Source of the DNA: Adiantum capillus-veneris
Lineage: Eukaryota > Streptophyta > Polypodiopsida > Polypodiales > Pteridaceae
NCBI GenBank assembly: GCA_014529385.2
Contig: CM043955.1
Location: 137,691,108-137,753,107, forward strand
Length of the DNA stretch: 62,000 nt
Direction: 5' to 3'
Part shown: positions 22,671-34,049 of the stretch, piece after piece
Layout: each line of letters opens with the position of its first letter
Numbering within the stretch: position 1 is the first letter of the stretch
The notes under the pieces: model-generated
Database searches by the model: none
What the model was told of the DNA's origin: nothing
Seen by the model: the letters and a program-made list of their open reading frames with translations, nothing else
Translations under genes and position numbers: made by a program

Positions 22671-23860
22671 ATGTCCACGCATAGACAGCCCAAACCAGAG
22701 ATAGAGGAGATTGTGTTGTACAACACAAAAGACTCAGAGGGGGTATGGATCCCATAAGTATTCAAGAAGGGTGCATGGATCTACATGAAACCGTCACGTG
22801 CTGGACCTCATCGCGTATGGTGTCGAGGCGTATTGGAACGTCATTGGAAGGGCCGGCTATTGGCATTCAAAGAAACAAAGTCCGGAATGGTGGCCATCGT
22901 GCAACACGTCTACAGTGCAGCTGAGCTCCACCTCAAGAGAGCTTCAACTCAATTTGTACCTCATTGTAAGTTTTCATGGTTTAGCTATCCCATGCATATG
23001 TCATGTTTACGTTTATGTGATCATTATGTTTAACTAAGGGCATTTGTAAAGATGTTTTTCCATCCAGCTTAGTTGAGGAGCAGCCGCTTGAGTGCCTCTC
23101 AGGCACGTTCATGGTTGTGCATGCTCACATTGGGGAGCTTATGTTTCCTAATGTTTCATCGAAAAAACTTACCGAGCAGCGAATATTCATGTACTCCCAC
23201 AAGTACGTGGTGCCGAAGTCAAGCCAAAGCTATGGTAGGTTAGAAGGCGTGGAGACACCCTCATTGCAGAGTGCAGAATGGCCAACTCCAGACCATTGGG
23301 CTTTGCTTTCTTTCAAGCGCAAGGTGCTGCAAGATTTCCAAGGGTCCCTAAAGTTTGGTAAGGCAACCAGATCGGTGGGTCTCAGTTGGCATTGTCCCAT
23401 TCATTTGTTTGTGCATGCATTCCGCTCTCTGCCGATTGTAGAAACACCAAAAATGTTTGTTTGCAAAGAAGTTGACATAGATGCAATGGACACCATTCTA
23501 GGTGTCAATTGGGGCTATGTTGACAGTTTGCATGATGTTGACCGTTATAAGTGCAATGTGTCCCCCACAAAACTTTGCCTTCGGTATTTGAAAGCAAGGT
23601 GCACCTTGTTTGCACGGTTTAGCTATGAGAGGTGGATGCACAAACGTGGCAAATGGATACCCTTGCAGCTGACAGCCGAAGAGATTCAATCCTTTGAAAT
23701 TCGTGTCCGCATGCCCAATAACGAGGTGGAGGTGGTTACAGTGAATCCGCATTGGACTCTTGCCAATCTTCGGGAACACTTTGTCATAATGGGATTCGAG
23801 GATGTCGGTAATGCAAGTTTCAAACTAGAACAACGCAAGGTCTGCTTTGTGCTTGCTTAG
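22671..23860 (+). pseudogene. Transposon gene 1, unknown protein of about 360 residues
   Basis: ATG at 22671 (MSTHRQPKPEIEEIVLYN). Exon 1 to 22965 with donor GTAAGT; exon 2 from about 23073 (acceptor CTTAG) to the stop at 23860. One in-frame TAA at 22755 breaks exon 1; exon 2 is fully open. The C-terminus, FEIRVRMPNNEVEVVTVNPH followed by WTLANLREHF, has the strand-strand-helix spacing of a ubiquitin-like beta-grasp start; this is a guess. No catalytic motif is seen. The gene is absent from copy A by deletion. It points toward the histone and transposase genes. Confidence 0.55.
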
Positions 23861-24152
23861 CTACCTTTTCTTATTTTTTGTGGGTTTTTGTATTTTGATT
23901 GGCCATTCTTGGTTGTATAGATTGGAAGGTGGATGGAGGCCACTATGCTTGTTTGCAAAGATTGGGCTACAGACGAAATCATCTTGTCTAAGTGAATTGG
24001 CTTGTAACTTTAATCGTTTATATATTGGATATTTTATTAAAGATTTTGAAAAGTTTTAAGGTGTTGTACTTGATTTTGTACTTGAGTTTTAAGGTGGTGT
24101 AAATTTATTTTTTAAATGCATATTTTTTATTTTTTTCGAGATGGAATATGTC

Positions 24153-24158
24153 TATATA
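24153..24158 (+). promoter_or_regulatory. TATA box of transposon gene 2
   Basis: TATATA within TCTATATAAGG, about 85 bases before the ATG at 24241. The spacing would place the transcript start near 24185. Confidence 0.6.
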
Positions 24159-24240
24159 AGGAGGACCACCTCCTCATTTCACCATTTTCATCCCAGCATT
24201 GCAGAGAGACCTAGCATACCCAATCACGCAAAGAGAAGAA

Positions 24241-25800
24241 ATGGATGCTACTAGTGCTTTAGATGCATTCCTTACTGAGGTTGGGCATGCAAATCGCCCT
24301 GAGCTTCAAGCATTTTTCACAACCCAGCCCGATTTGGAAACCACCTTGACCCTCCACTCTCAATCTCTTGAGCACATTACTTCATACATTTCCACGTGCA
24401 TGGGGAGATTCATTGTTGAGTTACCAAACCGGCCAAGGCAATGGGTCCTTGAAGGCCTTCTCCACCACATCTACCAAGGGGACATGCCATTTCATTAGCG
24501 GCTTGCACGCTTTGCCACCATAGCACAACCCGCCAGACAATATGTTCGTCTTGAAGCGTGGATGTGCGAGCAATGCGTAAGGGAAGGATCGGAAACACTT
24601 TTTTCTCTGTTCAGGCCATAATGATCTTCCTCCTTCATGAGTGCCCAGCAGGCCCTGACGTAGTGCTACCTCACTTGCAGATCGGTGGGGCATTGGCTGA
24701 TGTGAAGGACCCCAAGCCCGCGGCCATTGACTCATCCGCAGAGGAGAGGACGCTTGCCTCGACCTACCCTGTAGGGATTCAAGGCCTCTTGGAGGCCTCT
24801 CCATCAGTCGGTTCATCCTCCTGACCGCCAGAAGGAACCACCACTCGGGATGCCATCCCTGAGGTAGAGATTACCCGCTTCTCCTCCATTGTGGTGGGTG
24901 GGGAGGAGTTTGTGTTTATGCACGATCTGGAGAAATCCTTTGAGCTTTGCATGGATGAGTGTTTCGCCATCCTCGATGCCCATGGCAAGTTTAATCTTGA
25001 TACCACCACCTCCCATGACGATGATCTCCTACTGCCCATGGGGAATACTTTGGCGGACACAGTGGCGATTGCACAAGCTGAGGTGGCAGCGGCCGAGTAG
25101 GCCAAGGTCTCTGAGGAGGAGTTTGTGGCCGTGCAAGCCATGTGTTTGGCTAAACGCGCGAGAGTGGATTCACCACCACCTGATGCAACACCTGTTTTTC
25201 TTGATCCAAAGGGAAAGTCAAGCGTGGATCTTTACTTGCACCCGGATGCCGATGAGGAGGATCGTAGACAAGAGGTATAGATGCTCACTTACATTTGATT
25301 GTTACAAATGATTTTGTTAATGTTATATGATAATTCTGTGTCATATCTCAGAAAACCTATGTTCTGCAGGATGTTCTGGATGTTGACGCCTGGGCGCAAC
25401 GGTCAGGGGGGAGGAGGACGCCGTTCGGACCTCAAGCGGTACTTGCTCACTACCTCGGCACACTTCCCACTAGTGTCGTGGTGTTTGTACATGCCGACTA
25501 CTCTCCCAATGGTCGCTACAACATTTTTGCTCTCCATTCACTCTCCAAGGCGTTGTGTTTAACAACACTTGCCCAAACGGCCAACCTTGTAGTGCTTGTA
25601 AAGAAAGATTTTGCAATATCCACTTTCGGTGTAAACTTTCACGTGCGCCTTATTGCCCATGTCGGCATGAACTAAGCTGTAGGGGTTAATGACACCCAAG
25701 AAATCACAACCACTTTACTTAACAGGGAGCCACCCCAAAAGGCCAAGCGCCAGAAAATTGTAATTAGAAAGATCCTAAAGCAAAAGCCGGATATCATGTA
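24241..25800 (+). pseudogene. Transposon gene 2, unknown protein of about 490 residues
   Basis: ATG at 24241 (MDATSALDAFLTEVGHANRP). Intron 25275-25369 (GTATAG...TGCAG) joins RRQE to DVLDVDAWAQRSGGRR. The second exon has VVVFVHADYSPNGRYNIFAL and a Lys/Arg-rich tail ending KQKPDIM. Breaks: TAG near 24496, frameshift near 24600, TGA at 24822, TAG near 25098, TAA near 25673. The middle is acidic and Pro-rich (DSPPPDATPVF). No known domain. The basic tail suggests nucleic-acid or nuclear interaction. Copy A keeps only exon 2. Confidence 0.5.
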
Positions 25801-26032
25801 AAGCATTGATTTCTTTAATGAAACTACTTTTTACTGTCTATGACTCTCTTTCTTGCAAGGTTTTGAATTTCTTATATGTTGGGCTTCCATTGTGTATGAG
25901 AAGCACCATAATTTCTCCTATGACTACTAAAGGGTCTGGCAGGCATTAAAATTTAAAAATGCATACTTTGTTATATCTAGGCTTCCAAAGTTATGTATGT
26001 GCCTAGTAAAGGGCTTGGAAGTCCCTAAAATA

Positions 26033-26103
26033 TGCTGCCACAAGGGCGTGCATTGGGGCTTTCCATCAGCTGATGAACTGTGCAAATGCGCGCCCTTGTG
26101 GCA
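26033..26103. repeat. GC-rich hairpin 1, copy B
   Basis: TGCCACAAGGGCGTGCATT pairs imperfectly with AAATGCGCGCCCTTGTGGCA. One stem change (C to T) relative to copy A. Confidence 0.85.
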
Positions 26104-26198
26104 GATGAAATTGGACACATCTAAGAGCATACCCAGGTACAAAACAGAGTGACAAGACATTAATACCTAGTTGCAAAAGAGAAAGACATGGATACCCA

Positions 26199-26427
26199 GG
26201 TAACCTTAAGCCCATCTTGCCCCAGATACCTAAAGTTGTATCAACAAAACACAAGAGTAAACTGTGGCAATATCTAAGCCCTTTTTGGAGTATAGGAGCA
26301 TACCCAATTACAAAACAGAGTGACCAGGTAACCTTAAGCCCATCTTGCCCCAGATACCTAAAGTTGTATTAACAAACCACAAGAGTAAACTTTGTGGCAA
26401 TATCTAAGCCCTTTTTGGAGTATAGGA
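26199..26427 (+). repeat. Tandem duplication of about 100 bp in the intergenic spacer, copy B only
   Basis: The block beginning CAGGTAACCTTAAGCCCATC and ending TTTTTGGAGTATAGGA occurs at about 26199-26296 and again at 26322-26427. Copy A has a single version. Confidence 0.8.
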
Positions 26428-26560
26428 CTGACATAGACTAAGGGGGGATGATTGCCAGTAGCATCTATGCTAATTGAAGCATTGAAGCAAACAAAACATA
26501 CTTATTGCTTGTCAAAATTTTCTGGAAACCACTGGAAAGTGTCTGGAAAGCACTAGGAAA

Positions 26561-26634
26561 GGCTGCCACAAGGGCGCGCATTGTGTCCATCCATAGGCCT
26601 CTGGAAGCCCCAAATGCGCGCCCTTGTGGCAGCC
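26561..26634. repeat. GC-rich hairpin 2, copy B
   Basis: GGCTGCCACAAGGGCGCGCA plus TT (26561-26582) pairs with 26612-26634, perfect over at least 21 bp. Confidence 0.9.
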
Positions 26635-27014
26635 AATTTGGGGGCATTCCAAGCCATTTTCAACACTTTGTAGATGTTTTTGCCATGCAATAGTGAGTCA
26701 CATAGCATTGATACATCAGGAAGTGCATGCCCCACTTAGCCAAGGTGCTAAACGTAGGCAATTTTTCACAATAACAAGCTAATGGCTACATACATACAAT
26801 AGAAGGTAGACAAAACTTGAACCAGTGCTACATTGCATGGTACAGAATTAAAACAATACAATGCGCAGTGGGGTATACAATAAAAGACGCTTATATTCAA
26901 ATTCTTCCCAATACAATGCACAGAGTGGGATATACAATCAAAAGACGCTTGTTTTCAAATTCTTCCCAATCTTGGAGTTCCGTAAATACAAAAAGGTTGA
27001 TGCCTAATTACAAG

Positions 27015-27865
27015 CTACTCCTCATGGCGCAAACGGCGAGCAAGCTGCATATCCTTGGGCATAATGGTTACACGCTTTGCATGGATGGCACAGAGGTTAT
27101 AATCCTCGAATATGCCAGTTAAATATTGCTCTGCTGCCTCTATGGCCACGGCGCCCATCCGAAACTGAGTGTTGTACAATTGCAAAACCTCCCTGCATAG
27201 CCTTGCAAAAGGGGCCCTCCGAATCAAGAGCTCGGTGCTCTTTTGATAGTGTCGAATCTTCGCAAAAGCACGACTGTGCTTTCGTACCTTCTGAGGTCGA
27301 TGTGGAGGTGCATTTTTGGCACGAGTAGGGACAGCTTGTTCCTCTTCTTGTAGACAAGGCTCTTTCTCTTTTTTTTCTGCACAGGCACTTCCAACACCTC
27401 ATAATCCGATTCCACCCACTCTCCATCTGATTCATGCTCTTCACTATTGACCGGATGTGATGGTGTAGGTCCACTCCCTTTAGGAAGTGTCTTACCCCCA
27501 ATAGACATGTGAGCCTGATAAGTTTGTATTTGGACGCCAACCCATGGGGCATCTTCATCCGTTTGCGTCTCTTCGGAGCCTTCTGATGGTTGCTTTTGGC
27601 TGTTTGTTTCTTTGCCGTGGTCGCTCTCATCCTCCCTGTTGCCATCAGAATCGTTGGAGTCCGATGAATAGACAACAAGGCGATGCTTCCGTCTCTCTTT
27701 TGCTGCTGTAGAGGGCTGGCCATGCTGTTTTGAAGCTCCAGCTTCTTCTATGTGGACTTCACCTTGAGCTTGTGAAGTTCCAGCTTCTGTTGCTGTACCT
27801 TTTAGTCGTTGGCCATCCGGCCCCTCTGGATATGCAATCCTAGCCGTTTGTTTTGTTCTTGCCAT
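27015..27865 (-). pseudogene. Transposon-encoded histone H3 variant, copy B
   Basis: Starts at 27865 in ACCATGG context with MARTKQTARIAYPEGPDG. The codon for A7 differs silently from copy A (GCT versus GCA), so the H3-like tail is kept at protein level. The linker is fully open here (SSDSNDSDGNREDESD; SEEHESDGEWVE) and ends in the basic patch [15 protein letters not shown] one-base deletion then shifts the frame (AGGAACAAG versus AGGAAGCAAG in copy A). In the other frame the sequence continues [20 protein letters not shown], the equivalent of the H3 KPHRYRPGTVALREIR segment, then [18 protein letters not shown] and [20 protein letters not shown] to the stop at 27015. Four residues (VQEA) of alpha-2 are missing. 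The two copies together imply an original ORF of about 287 codons. Not a simple host H3 pseudogene: tail, linker and fold are collinear in two transposon copies. Confidence 0.85.
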
Positions 27866-27910
27866 GGTAGCACCTAGTAGGGAAAATGACAAAATGAGCC
27901 CCTTCAACCT

Positions 27911-27917
27911 TTAAATA
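27911..27917 (-). promoter_or_regulatory. TATA-like box of histone gene, copy B
   Basis: TATTTAA on the minus strand, 46-52 bases before the ATG at 27865, same as copy A. Confidence 0.55.
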
Positions 27918-28006
27918 GGTTTTTTTGAGATTTGGGCCCTTTTACACTATGCGGTCAATTGAGTGAAACTCAAATAAAGCAATTGAATTTAACAACTAAA
28001 CCTGGA

Positions 28007-29897
28007 TCATGCGGACGGCTGACGTGACACGCAAACGTTGCCTTTTCGATATTTAGTTGCACGCCAAGCTTCATGGCCCAGGGACGCTCGCGAGCGTTTC
28101 CACTTCTCGGATGCTGCAGTACGGGAAGCTTGCGTAACTACTTTGCTAACATCGATTCTCTTGCTTTCTCAATAGTACGAGTTCTCCCAAAGGTGTGCCT
28201 AAAAAACTAGTTAAACATCTCTAGGAGGTAGTTGGAGTGTGAACTACCACCACCATGCCGAGTATTCTTGAAGTAGACTCCTTTTGCTCGATAGTGGGAC
28301 TTCTCCATGCCTTGTTTACTCCATATATCAAGCGAACCATAGCGGTCCATGAAGTATGCACCATGCGCATAGAGAATGTGCTAAAACAACCAAAAAGGAG
28401 ATAAGCGAATAGAAAAGTTGCATTTTCAAACATTGCATATGTATTAAGTCCGTTAAACAAACCATGTAGTGTGTAATCTTGCTTTCAGACCATCCGTCCT
28501 TAGCGGCCTTTGTGAATTCATAAAGCACCTTCTTGAACTCCTCTCGCTGCTCAACGGTGGTGCTTGAAAGATTCATCAATTGCACAACCTTTTGAAAGGA
28601 TGACCATACTAGCTTGCGTTGGTTAGCAACCTCCACATTGGGATCTTTGTCCGTCGTGCATGAACACAAATCTTTCCACAACTCCCACCGCTTCTCACTT
28701 GCTAGATCGACACTTGCCTTGGATACCTGCATTGGAGACTTTGACATCTTCTTGAAAAATCGATGTGCCTTGCCTCCATTCATGGAGTCTCTGCTACAAT
28801 GTTCACCCTTGATCGGTGACATCCAATCTCATTAAGGAGCATCTCCACCCCCTGCAAGGAGTCTTTTGACCGTTGAAGGGGCTTCATTGTGAAAGCATAA
28901 TCAATGTGATGCTTTAGGATCCTATCAAATATTCGCATAAACGCTTGCAATGTACAAAAGTGAACATTATTGAGGGAGAAAGAAATTATGGGGTTCCACC
29001 CAGGATCTTTGATATCCCTATTGGGCACCTGCAGCATATCACATGAAAGAACCGAAGTTTGCCACTCCCTATTTATATGGTCATCATTATCTTTGTCCTG
29101 ACCTTCCACTTGAGTTGCTCGACTTGTCTTGTGCCCTTTCGTACAGAATGGACAGGGAAGTAAAGAATTTGCACCTTGTTTGCATCCAAGCATGCACTTT
29201 ATGGTCTTTAGATCACCACCTAAATGCCATTCAACATCAAACTCCCCACGTCCTGGAACCATGAGCTTCTCACCGTTTATTTGAGCTTTAATGACCTCTG
29301 TGACCCATGGGATTCTACTGGAAATCCATGCAAGGACTTCATGTGTCTCTTTCGGAACTTCAATTGCACCAAGCCACCATATATCCTTCTCTGCTTGCAC
29401 ACTAAAAGAGGGATTTGTCGCTTCACTCGAACTACAAGATTGCTTGGCATAAGCTAGGGCTTCATTCATAAGCGTGATGCTCATTCTCTCCAACTTTCTC
29501 CCTTTAACAATTACACACTCATCCAACTTCAGCACGAACACAAGCTTGCCTTCAAGAACTGCCAACAACATAAAGCCTCAGAATGCTTGTTATGACACAT
29601 CATAGAGCATGTATGCAACTCTAAACTAACCTGCATCACTCAAATTGTAGAAAACAGCCATGGACTGCTGCAATCGTATCAAGTCCACAAAGATATTGTT
29701 GAATTTGGTGTAAACAAACCCTTCGGTCCGCAACACACTGTTAGAAACAGCACCGCGCGGCGTTCGTTGGCTGAAGGTAATGTACCCAAGCATGTTTTCT
29801 TTGTCGGAACATACTCTTGAGGTAGGCGTAGGAAAAGCCCGGGAGACCTACCGCGTGAAGAGCTTGTTGGGACATTGGTCACGTCGTCAAGAGGCAT
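28007..29897 (-). pseudogene. DDE-type transposase, copy B
   Basis: Collinear with copy A from MPLDDVTNVP (ATG at 29897) to the stop at 28007, with the same introns, but 0.91 kb of the 5' coding region is deleted. A short deletion removes CREKTYEVAQKV near 28786-28796. The candidate catalytic acids are all present: LKLDECV, GGDLKTIKC (followed by CPFC) and KQGMEKSHYR. The TAG stops of copy A are sense codons here (Trp at the first, Glu at the second), while a Trp-to-TAG stop appears near 28208. So neither copy can make a full enzyme, and together they show what was ancestral. Shares about 140 bp of upstream spacing with the histone gene. Confidence 0.7.
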
Positions 29898-30267
29898 TGT
29901 AGGATGGAGAGATGGAGCTTGAAGGATGGAGAGATGGGTGTGTAGGTGCAGCAGCGGGTGCAGGTGCAAAGGGGATGGGTGTAGGAGAGGAGCTTAGATT
30001 AGGAGGGAAAGTTTTCAATTTTGGGGAGAATTTCCGAAAAGTTTGGAGGGAGTCAAAAAATGTTGAATTTTGAGTAATTTAGAGTTTTTTTGAAAGTTTT
30101 TGAAAAAAGTCATTTTTTTGACCTCTTTTACCCACGAATTTGCTTAGGTGGCATGGGAGAGTTAAGAGGCCACTTACAAGTTGGCCAAAAAGTTAGAGAG
30201 AGAAGACCCCCTACCCCCCTACTTTTCAAATGGTTTACCCCCCCCTTCCCTACTTTTTAAATGGTTA

Positions 30268-30288
30268 CCCCCCCCCCCCCCCCCCCCC
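30268..30288 (-). repeat. Subterminal C run, copy B right
   Basis: About 21 C, with a second shorter C run at about 30237-30245. Mirrors the left G run. Confidence 0.8.
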
Positions 30289-30403
30289 ACCTTTTTAGGG
30301 GTCAAAGGTGGAGGAGACCCTACCAAAATAGCCCCATTAAAAGCCTTTGTCCCCCTTAATCTTGGCAGGCTTCCTTTAAATTAGGGATTCTTACAAGGCC
30401 CAT

Positions 30404-30427
30404 GGAGAGTCCATTTTTTTCCTAATG
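30404..30427 (-). repeat. Right terminal inverted repeat, copy B
   Basis: GGAGAGTCCATTTTTTTCCT then AATG: reverse complement of the left end with one mismatch. Confidence 0.85.
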
Positions 30428-30629
30428 ATTAGTACAAAAAACAACTTAGTCTTATAATTATCTTTGTACATGGCTATAAGAATGAGTATACAATAATAAC
30501 CCATCAAAGAAGTAATTCCCAAGTAGTAGGAGCAAGTGAAGTCACGAACATTCATTTTCTTCAAGGCAAAAAATTCCAAGAAAGGATAGATCCTCACCTG
30601 CATCCATTCAATCAAGACAAGAGATACGC

Positions 30630-31750
30630 TAGCCTTGAATGCATTTTACAGGTGTTATTGGACTATAGTAGTTGTTATCCATGTCCAATTTTACAACTTT
30701 TTAACTTTACAACAGACATCCAGAGTGTATATGTAATCCAATTTTAGGTAAAGTATAAGATGTGTGTTTTTTATATCAATTTGTGAAAAAAAAGACAGAA
30801 TCTCTTAGATTTGTGAAAGTAATTTTATGTAAGGTTCCTATATAGCCCCAGTTTTTAGTCCTTAAATAGATAACATATATATCATTCTGATCAGAAGTCC
30901 ACAACCCCTTCTGATCAAAGTGTCTTAGAAAAAAATCCCCCCCAAGTCTTCTAAAATGTTTTAAATGTTTAGTTTAAATCACCTTATTTAATGTGTTTTC
31001 ATTTCATCGTCCATCTCCATACAATCACAGTAATTTGATTTTCATACTCAATCCTCAAATCCTTTTGTTTGGTCTAGGTATCAGAATCCGGACCACTATC
31101 TCAGGTCAAAACTAGCCATTGACATGTTTGTACCTACAATAGGATATGGTTTGCACAACCAGATTGTCATGATACAAAACTGTAAAAAACCAGTGAGATG
31201 TGCCGAGAGAGTGACATCCATAATACATTCCTTTTTATGTGGAGTAGAGTTTACCTAAAGTAAGTCACCAAGAGATTTGATACCTAAAAATATGTACAAA
31301 CTCTAAAAAATACAGTTGGCTGGCGCATATTGTACCTATAGTATCACCCATAAAATGGCAAAGCAATATGTTGACCATCTTGCCCCCCCCCCCCTCTTTT
31401 TTTTTAAAACTTGGGAAGCGCAGTAACATTTTACTCAAGCCACGAAACCGGTACTTGGTGTCAACATATCCATGTCTACCACAGATAATACCTTCTTAAA
31501 TCAGAGCAAGGTGTAATAACCAACACCAGGCATTTTTATCCCTTCAACACATTGATGAGAGAATATCCGAACCAGATTATCATAAAAACAACAAACTTAG
31601 AGTTTCGGCAGAGAAAGACTATTAGAGTCATGAACCTATTTTTATACAAAGATTATCATACATTGCAACCAGTAATGCGAGCAACCAGGGCCAAGAGTCC
31701 TTATAGAACCATCAATCATACTGTGTTGCGCAGTATGTTAAAAAAACAAA
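30630..31750 (+). repeat. Left inverted arm
   Basis: Matches the reverse complement of 38640-39863 across nearly its whole length, for example CTGATCAGAAG...CCACAACCCC, GACAGAATCTCTTAGATTT and GGCCAAGAGTCCTTATAGAA. Small indels and substitutions are scattered throughout. No coding potential. Confidence 0.9.
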
Positions 31751-31770
31751 ACGTCAAAAAACAGAGCTTA

Positions 31771-31900
31771 AGATTTGACCACATGGTCAAATCTTAGCCA
31801 AAGTTTTGAGAGCATGGCTCATAAGATCTTTTCAAGTACTGCCTCATGGAAGGGTTTGGTCTTACAAAACAATTTGAGATTTGTCCATATGGTCAAATCT
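31771..31900. repeat. Two copies of a 24-bp palindrome
   Basis: AGATTTGACCA-CA-TGGTCAAATCT at 31771-31794 is a perfect palindrome with a two-base centre. A diverged copy (AGATTTGTCCA...) is at 31877-31900. Lies just inside the left arm. Confidence 0.75.
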
Positions 31901-32329
31901 TCAAGACATTGGTGATTCCCAAATTGGCTCTAAAGTCTCAAACTCTCCAATATGGTGTTAAAAAAATGAGCGTTTAAGCTCGAAAGTTCATTTCAAAATA
32001 AATTAAGGCTAAAAAATCTTAAAATTTCTACGTCATGCTTCATTTAGCAATGAATGATCTTGAAAATAATGGAGAATTGATGAATTTACAATCACGTATT
32101 TAACTCAAAAAAATTACATTCCCATAATCACATCAATTTTTGACCAATTAAGAAAACATAAACTTTGTGGTTTCACTATTCTGATGAAAAATACAAATAA
32201 AACACATGCTTATAATTTTCAAATCCCAAATTTTGCATCTAATTTTTCAAAAATTTAAGTAACAATATTATCTCTACTTTTGCAACAAAGCTTCATAAAC
32301 AAAACTAAAAACTAAAATTATGAAGCAAG

Positions 32330-32978
32330 TTTGAAAGCATATTTCTTCTCTGTCATTCAAATTTGTTTTTCTTTCTTTTCTAGAAGACAATATAAGATAT
32401 TGTGCAAGGTATTTTCTCTGACATCAATAAGATAACCTACCACTTTGAAAATGCTTTCCTCATTGTTGAGAACTTTATCATCAATGACATAAAGAAATAA
32501 GAGGTTCAATAATTGTTTGATTGTGCCCAAAAACACCTACTCAAATTGACCAAGCACGACCTTCAGGCTTCTTGTGTCGTGCATGCTCCCAAAGGATTTG
32601 AACATCATGAGTTGATGTTTTTTTTTGTATATGAGAGGTAGCAAGCATACCTCTAGGGGGAACAATGACTCTCTGTAAAGGCACCATCGGTAAAGTGTCG
32701 TCAATACCTTGAGCTTGTTCTAGAAATTAATGAGCAGCTAACAAATTTCATAAAGGAGAACCATTTTCAAAAGCGAAAGGAGGTGGAAGCAGTTGTCTTT
32801 TAGAATCTGCTCCAACGATTGACACACGCGTTCTAAGTGCTTGAAAGTGAGGATTGATGGGAGCAAGTTTACTACGTGAGGGAGTGAGTGAACTTGTACG
32901 ACCTAAACCAATTAGAGAAGATGAAGATTGATTAGCGAGATTAGATTGTTGACCTCTTCTTGAAAACATGAGCATCAC
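32330..32978 (-). pseudogene. Unknown coding-like remnant
   Basis: An ORF from an ATG near 32972 runs to 32748 (MLMFSRRGQQSNLANQSSSS, then GRTSSLTPSRSKLAPINPHF), Ser-rich. Downstream, minus-strand pieces such as VLGQFE and LLNLLFLYVIDDKVLNNEES look protein-coding but contain stops. Family not recognised. Confidence 0.35.
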
Positions 32979-33000
32979 CAGAAGGAGAAGTCTTTACAAA

Positions 33001-34030
33001 GAAGAAGCTGCAAACATCAACAAAAGAACCATAAATTCTTGCTATCAAGCATGTCAAATCCAAAATATATACTTAAAAACAACAAGAAGGATATAGAAAT
33101 TTGCAAAAAAATCAAACAAAGAAGATTAAAACATCCCTCATATTTCAAGGCTTTCTTAAGTAGAAAACTAAGAATTTATGTGTATTTAAAGCAAAAAATC
33201 AAAGTATGTCTTTAGTTTTTATGGCACAATAGATCTTTATATGTTAACAAAATGATACCAAAAGCAAGTGTATTATGCTAGTTACATCTCCCTTGCTCTA
33301 GTGTCTCGACAACAATAGGTGCTACAATAGTACTCACACTATCTCTTTGCGAAGTGGCTAGAGCAACACTCAACGGTTCAATCTCCAAGCCAACCACATA
33401 ATCTCACAAATTTCTTATAGCAAGCACTTGTTTGACCAAGGAAGGCCAAAGAGAGTAGTTTATACCATAGAATCATTGAAAAGTACATCAAGAATAGAAG
33501 AATCACACTTGCTTTCTTGTCGTGTCCTTATGCATATAACAATAAATACGCACCATGTGTACAAAGATCTACACAACCAATGTATCAAACAACCAATGGA
33601 AACTTTCTCTGCACAAAATCGACAAAACATAGCTCTCTTTGTATCTACAATTCATCATGCATGTGTAATTCTAACCTCCACACCAATACATGTTTTTTGT
33701 AAGATGCACATGAAGTTTTTTTGTATGGCTGAAAACTATCTTAACCTGTGATGCTCAAAACAAAATTCTGAGGGCATAAACAACTCCAAAAGGGGGGTAA
33801 AACCTTAGGACGCCTAGAGGAGAATTTCTCGGAATGCTGAATATGCTTATTCAAGTTCTAGACCCAAAAATTACCTTTAAACTTCACGCGCGCACACGAA
33901 AACACAAAAACGATTAGCACACAACCATGCAAAGTACACACGTGAAGATAAAGCAAACTCACACAGAGAACAAGGAGATGGAGAATATGAAGATGGAAAA
34001 GACATACCTAGATACGACCTCTGGAGAGAG
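33001..34030. other. No gene recognised
   Basis: A/T-rich interior of the long-arm unit. The short ORF at 33428-33751 shows no known motif. Confidence 0.5.
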
Positions 34031-34049
34031 CAAAACCTTCTCGTTGTGT

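Larger units (their letters stand above)
21961..30427. mobile_element. DNA transposon with histone H3 gene, copy B (near full length)
   Basis: The 8.47-kb unit has terminal inverted repeats identical in type to copy A (21961-21984 and 30404-30427). Order inside: plus-strand gene 1 (22671-23860), plus-strand gene 2 (24241-25800), hairpin pair (26033-26634), minus-strand histone H3 variant (27015-27865), minus-strand transposase (28007-29897). Relative to copy A it lacks about 0.91 kb of the transposase 5' region (A 15393-16302), with a GCGCGGC microhomology at the junction. Flanks TGA and ATT show no target-site duplication. Confidence 0.85.

Noticed and set aside
22785-23033. Second overlapping plus frame starting at 22798
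   Set aside because: The frame from the ATG at 22671 joins the 22785 frame, not this one, and only that one splices in phase to exon 2.
27866-27907. Upstream start adding 14 residues to the histone variant
   Set aside because: The extension begins at TTG, not ATG, and lies between the TATA-like box and the expected transcript start.
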